From assembly GCF_018861125.1 (NCBI RefSeq), contig NZ_JAHKQN010000019.1, forward strand, positions 62,001 through 126,000: a stretch of 64,000 nucleotides of DNA, given 5' to 3'. The notes under the pieces are model-generated. The model was not told the origin of the DNA. It made no database searches and was given only the letters and a program-made list of their open reading frames with translations. A program made the translations under genes and the position numbers. The first letter of the stretch is position 1; each line of letters begins with the position of its first letter. This document shows positions 63,428 to 64,000 of the stretch, one piece after another. The stretch comes from Cellulophaga baltica. GTDB taxonomy: Bacteria > Bacteroidota > Bacteroidia > Flavobacteriales > Flavobacteriaceae.

Positions 63428-64000
63428 TTACGAATTTATTACGTAACGCGCTTTTGCAGTAATACTTTGGTCTGTAAATTTTTCTTCATTATATTTTAAA
63501 AGACCAACAATACCAATCATTGCGGCATTATCTGTACAGTATTCAAATTTAGGTATGTAGGTTGTCCATCCATATTTTTTTTCACCTTCTTCAAGTGCTT
63601 TTCGTATGCCTGAATTAGCTGAAACACCACCACCAATAGCAATTCGCTTTACACCGGTTTGCTTTACTGCTTTTTTTAGTTTGGTAACTAAAATATCAAC
63701 AATTGTGTATTGAATAGAAGCGCAAATATCGTCTCTGTTTTCTGCTATAAAATTCGGATTCTCTTTAACATTCTTCTGAATAAAATAAAGAATACTGGTT
63801 TTTAAACCACTAAAGCTAAAATTCAAATCGCCCACTTTTGATTTAGGGAACGGAAATGCTTTTGGGTTCCCTGATTGTGCATACTTGTCAATTAATGGCC
63901 CACCAGGATAAGGTAAGCCTAAAATTTTCGCGCTTTTATCAAAAGCTTCACCAACGGCATCATCTAAAGTCTGGCCTAAAATGTCCATATTGAAATAATC
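63428..64000 (-). CDS. tsaD: tRNA threonylcarbamoyladenosine transferase TsaD, 5' partial
   Basis: C-terminal part of the TsaD subunit that makes t6A37 in tRNAs reading ANN codons. The frame continues past an internal ATG at 63988 to the window edge (four more codons), and the family start with its metal-binding His motif lies outside, so this is not the true start. The visible segments are GQTLDDAVGEAFDKSAKILG, PYPGGPLIDKYA, FSFSGLKTSILYF, IAIGGGVSANSGIRKAL and TDNAAMIGIVG. About 190 of the usual 340 residues are seen. It leads the unit with the TfoX-like and rsmE genes. Confidence 0.97.
   Translation of the reverse strand, partial: DYFNMDILGQTLDDAVGEAFDKSAKILGLPYPGGPLIDKYAQSGNPKAFPFPKSKVGDLNFSFSGLKTSILYFIQKNVKENPNFIAENRDDICASIQYTIVDILVTKLKKAVKQTGVKRIAIGGGVSANSGIRKALEEGEKKYGWTTYIPKFEYCTDNAAMIGIVGLLKYNEEKFTDQSITAKARYVINS

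Noticed and set aside
63428-63988. Complete short TsaD starting at 63988
   Set aside because: The frame continues to the window edge and the conserved N-terminal half is missing, so this is a partial gene, not a short form.

Overview
The window is AT-rich chromosomal DNA of a Bacteroidota member, most likely a marine Flavobacteriaceae. The signs are a SusC/SusD pair, a secreted giant protein with a type IX secretion (T9SS) sorting tail, promoters of the Bacteroidota class (TTTG or TTG about 19-23 bp upstream of TAnnTTTG), LytTR and FIST signalling proteins, and a lack of Shine-Dalgarno-like starts. No phage, IS element or CRISPR array was seen.

Layout: (1) 1-1221, a cut PepSY-type membrane protein. 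(2) 1233-11093, an eight-gene minus-strand operon for reductive pyrimidine catabolism: aminotransferase, NCS1 permease, dihydropyrimidinase, beta-ureidopropionase, PreT, PreA, ribokinase, nucleoside hydrolase. A good promoter lies at 11257-11287, with a perfect palindrome over its -33 element. (3) 11580-23952, a polysaccharide utilisation locus: LacI regulator, uxaC, uxuA, an SDR mannonate oxidoreductase, a GH78 rhamnosidase, a SASA-type esterase, SusD and SusC. It points to a polymer containing rhamnose and uronic acid, taken to 2-keto-3-deoxygluconate. A KDPG aldolase sits apart at 56079. (4) 24342-36527, an exopolysaccharide-like cluster: a response-regulator/glycosyltransferase fusion, a large GT-C-like membrane protein, an Ig-like lipoprotein, an anchored glycosidase, a GT4, a flippase and a TPR/beta-barrel export protein. 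(5) 36575-43587, a packed signalling operon: REC, H-NOX, PAS histidine kinase, FIST (NosP-like) protein, second histidine kinase, Hpt, REC-LytTR and STAS. (6) 43746-45462, a sodium:solute symporter and tRNA-Arg(TCT). (7) 45810-51770, a 1986-residue T9SS protein with two different nuclease domains. (8) 51825-64000, mainly housekeeping: DoxX, Fur-family regulator plus Zn/Cd ATPase, MsrA/MsrB, KDPG aldolase, VanX-like dipeptidase, esterase, methyltransferase, AI-2E transporter, DUF4159, DUF1223, RsmE, TfoX-like protein and a cut TsaD.

The most unusual part is regions 4 and 5 together. Two candidate nitric-oxide sensors of different families each sit directly in front of a soluble histidine kinase and share one operon with an Hpt and a LytTR regulator. 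Next to this is a polysaccharide cluster whose GT2 glycosyltransferase carries its own receiver domain. A direct phosphorelay from NO sensing to glycan synthesis is a testable inference, not something the sequence proves.
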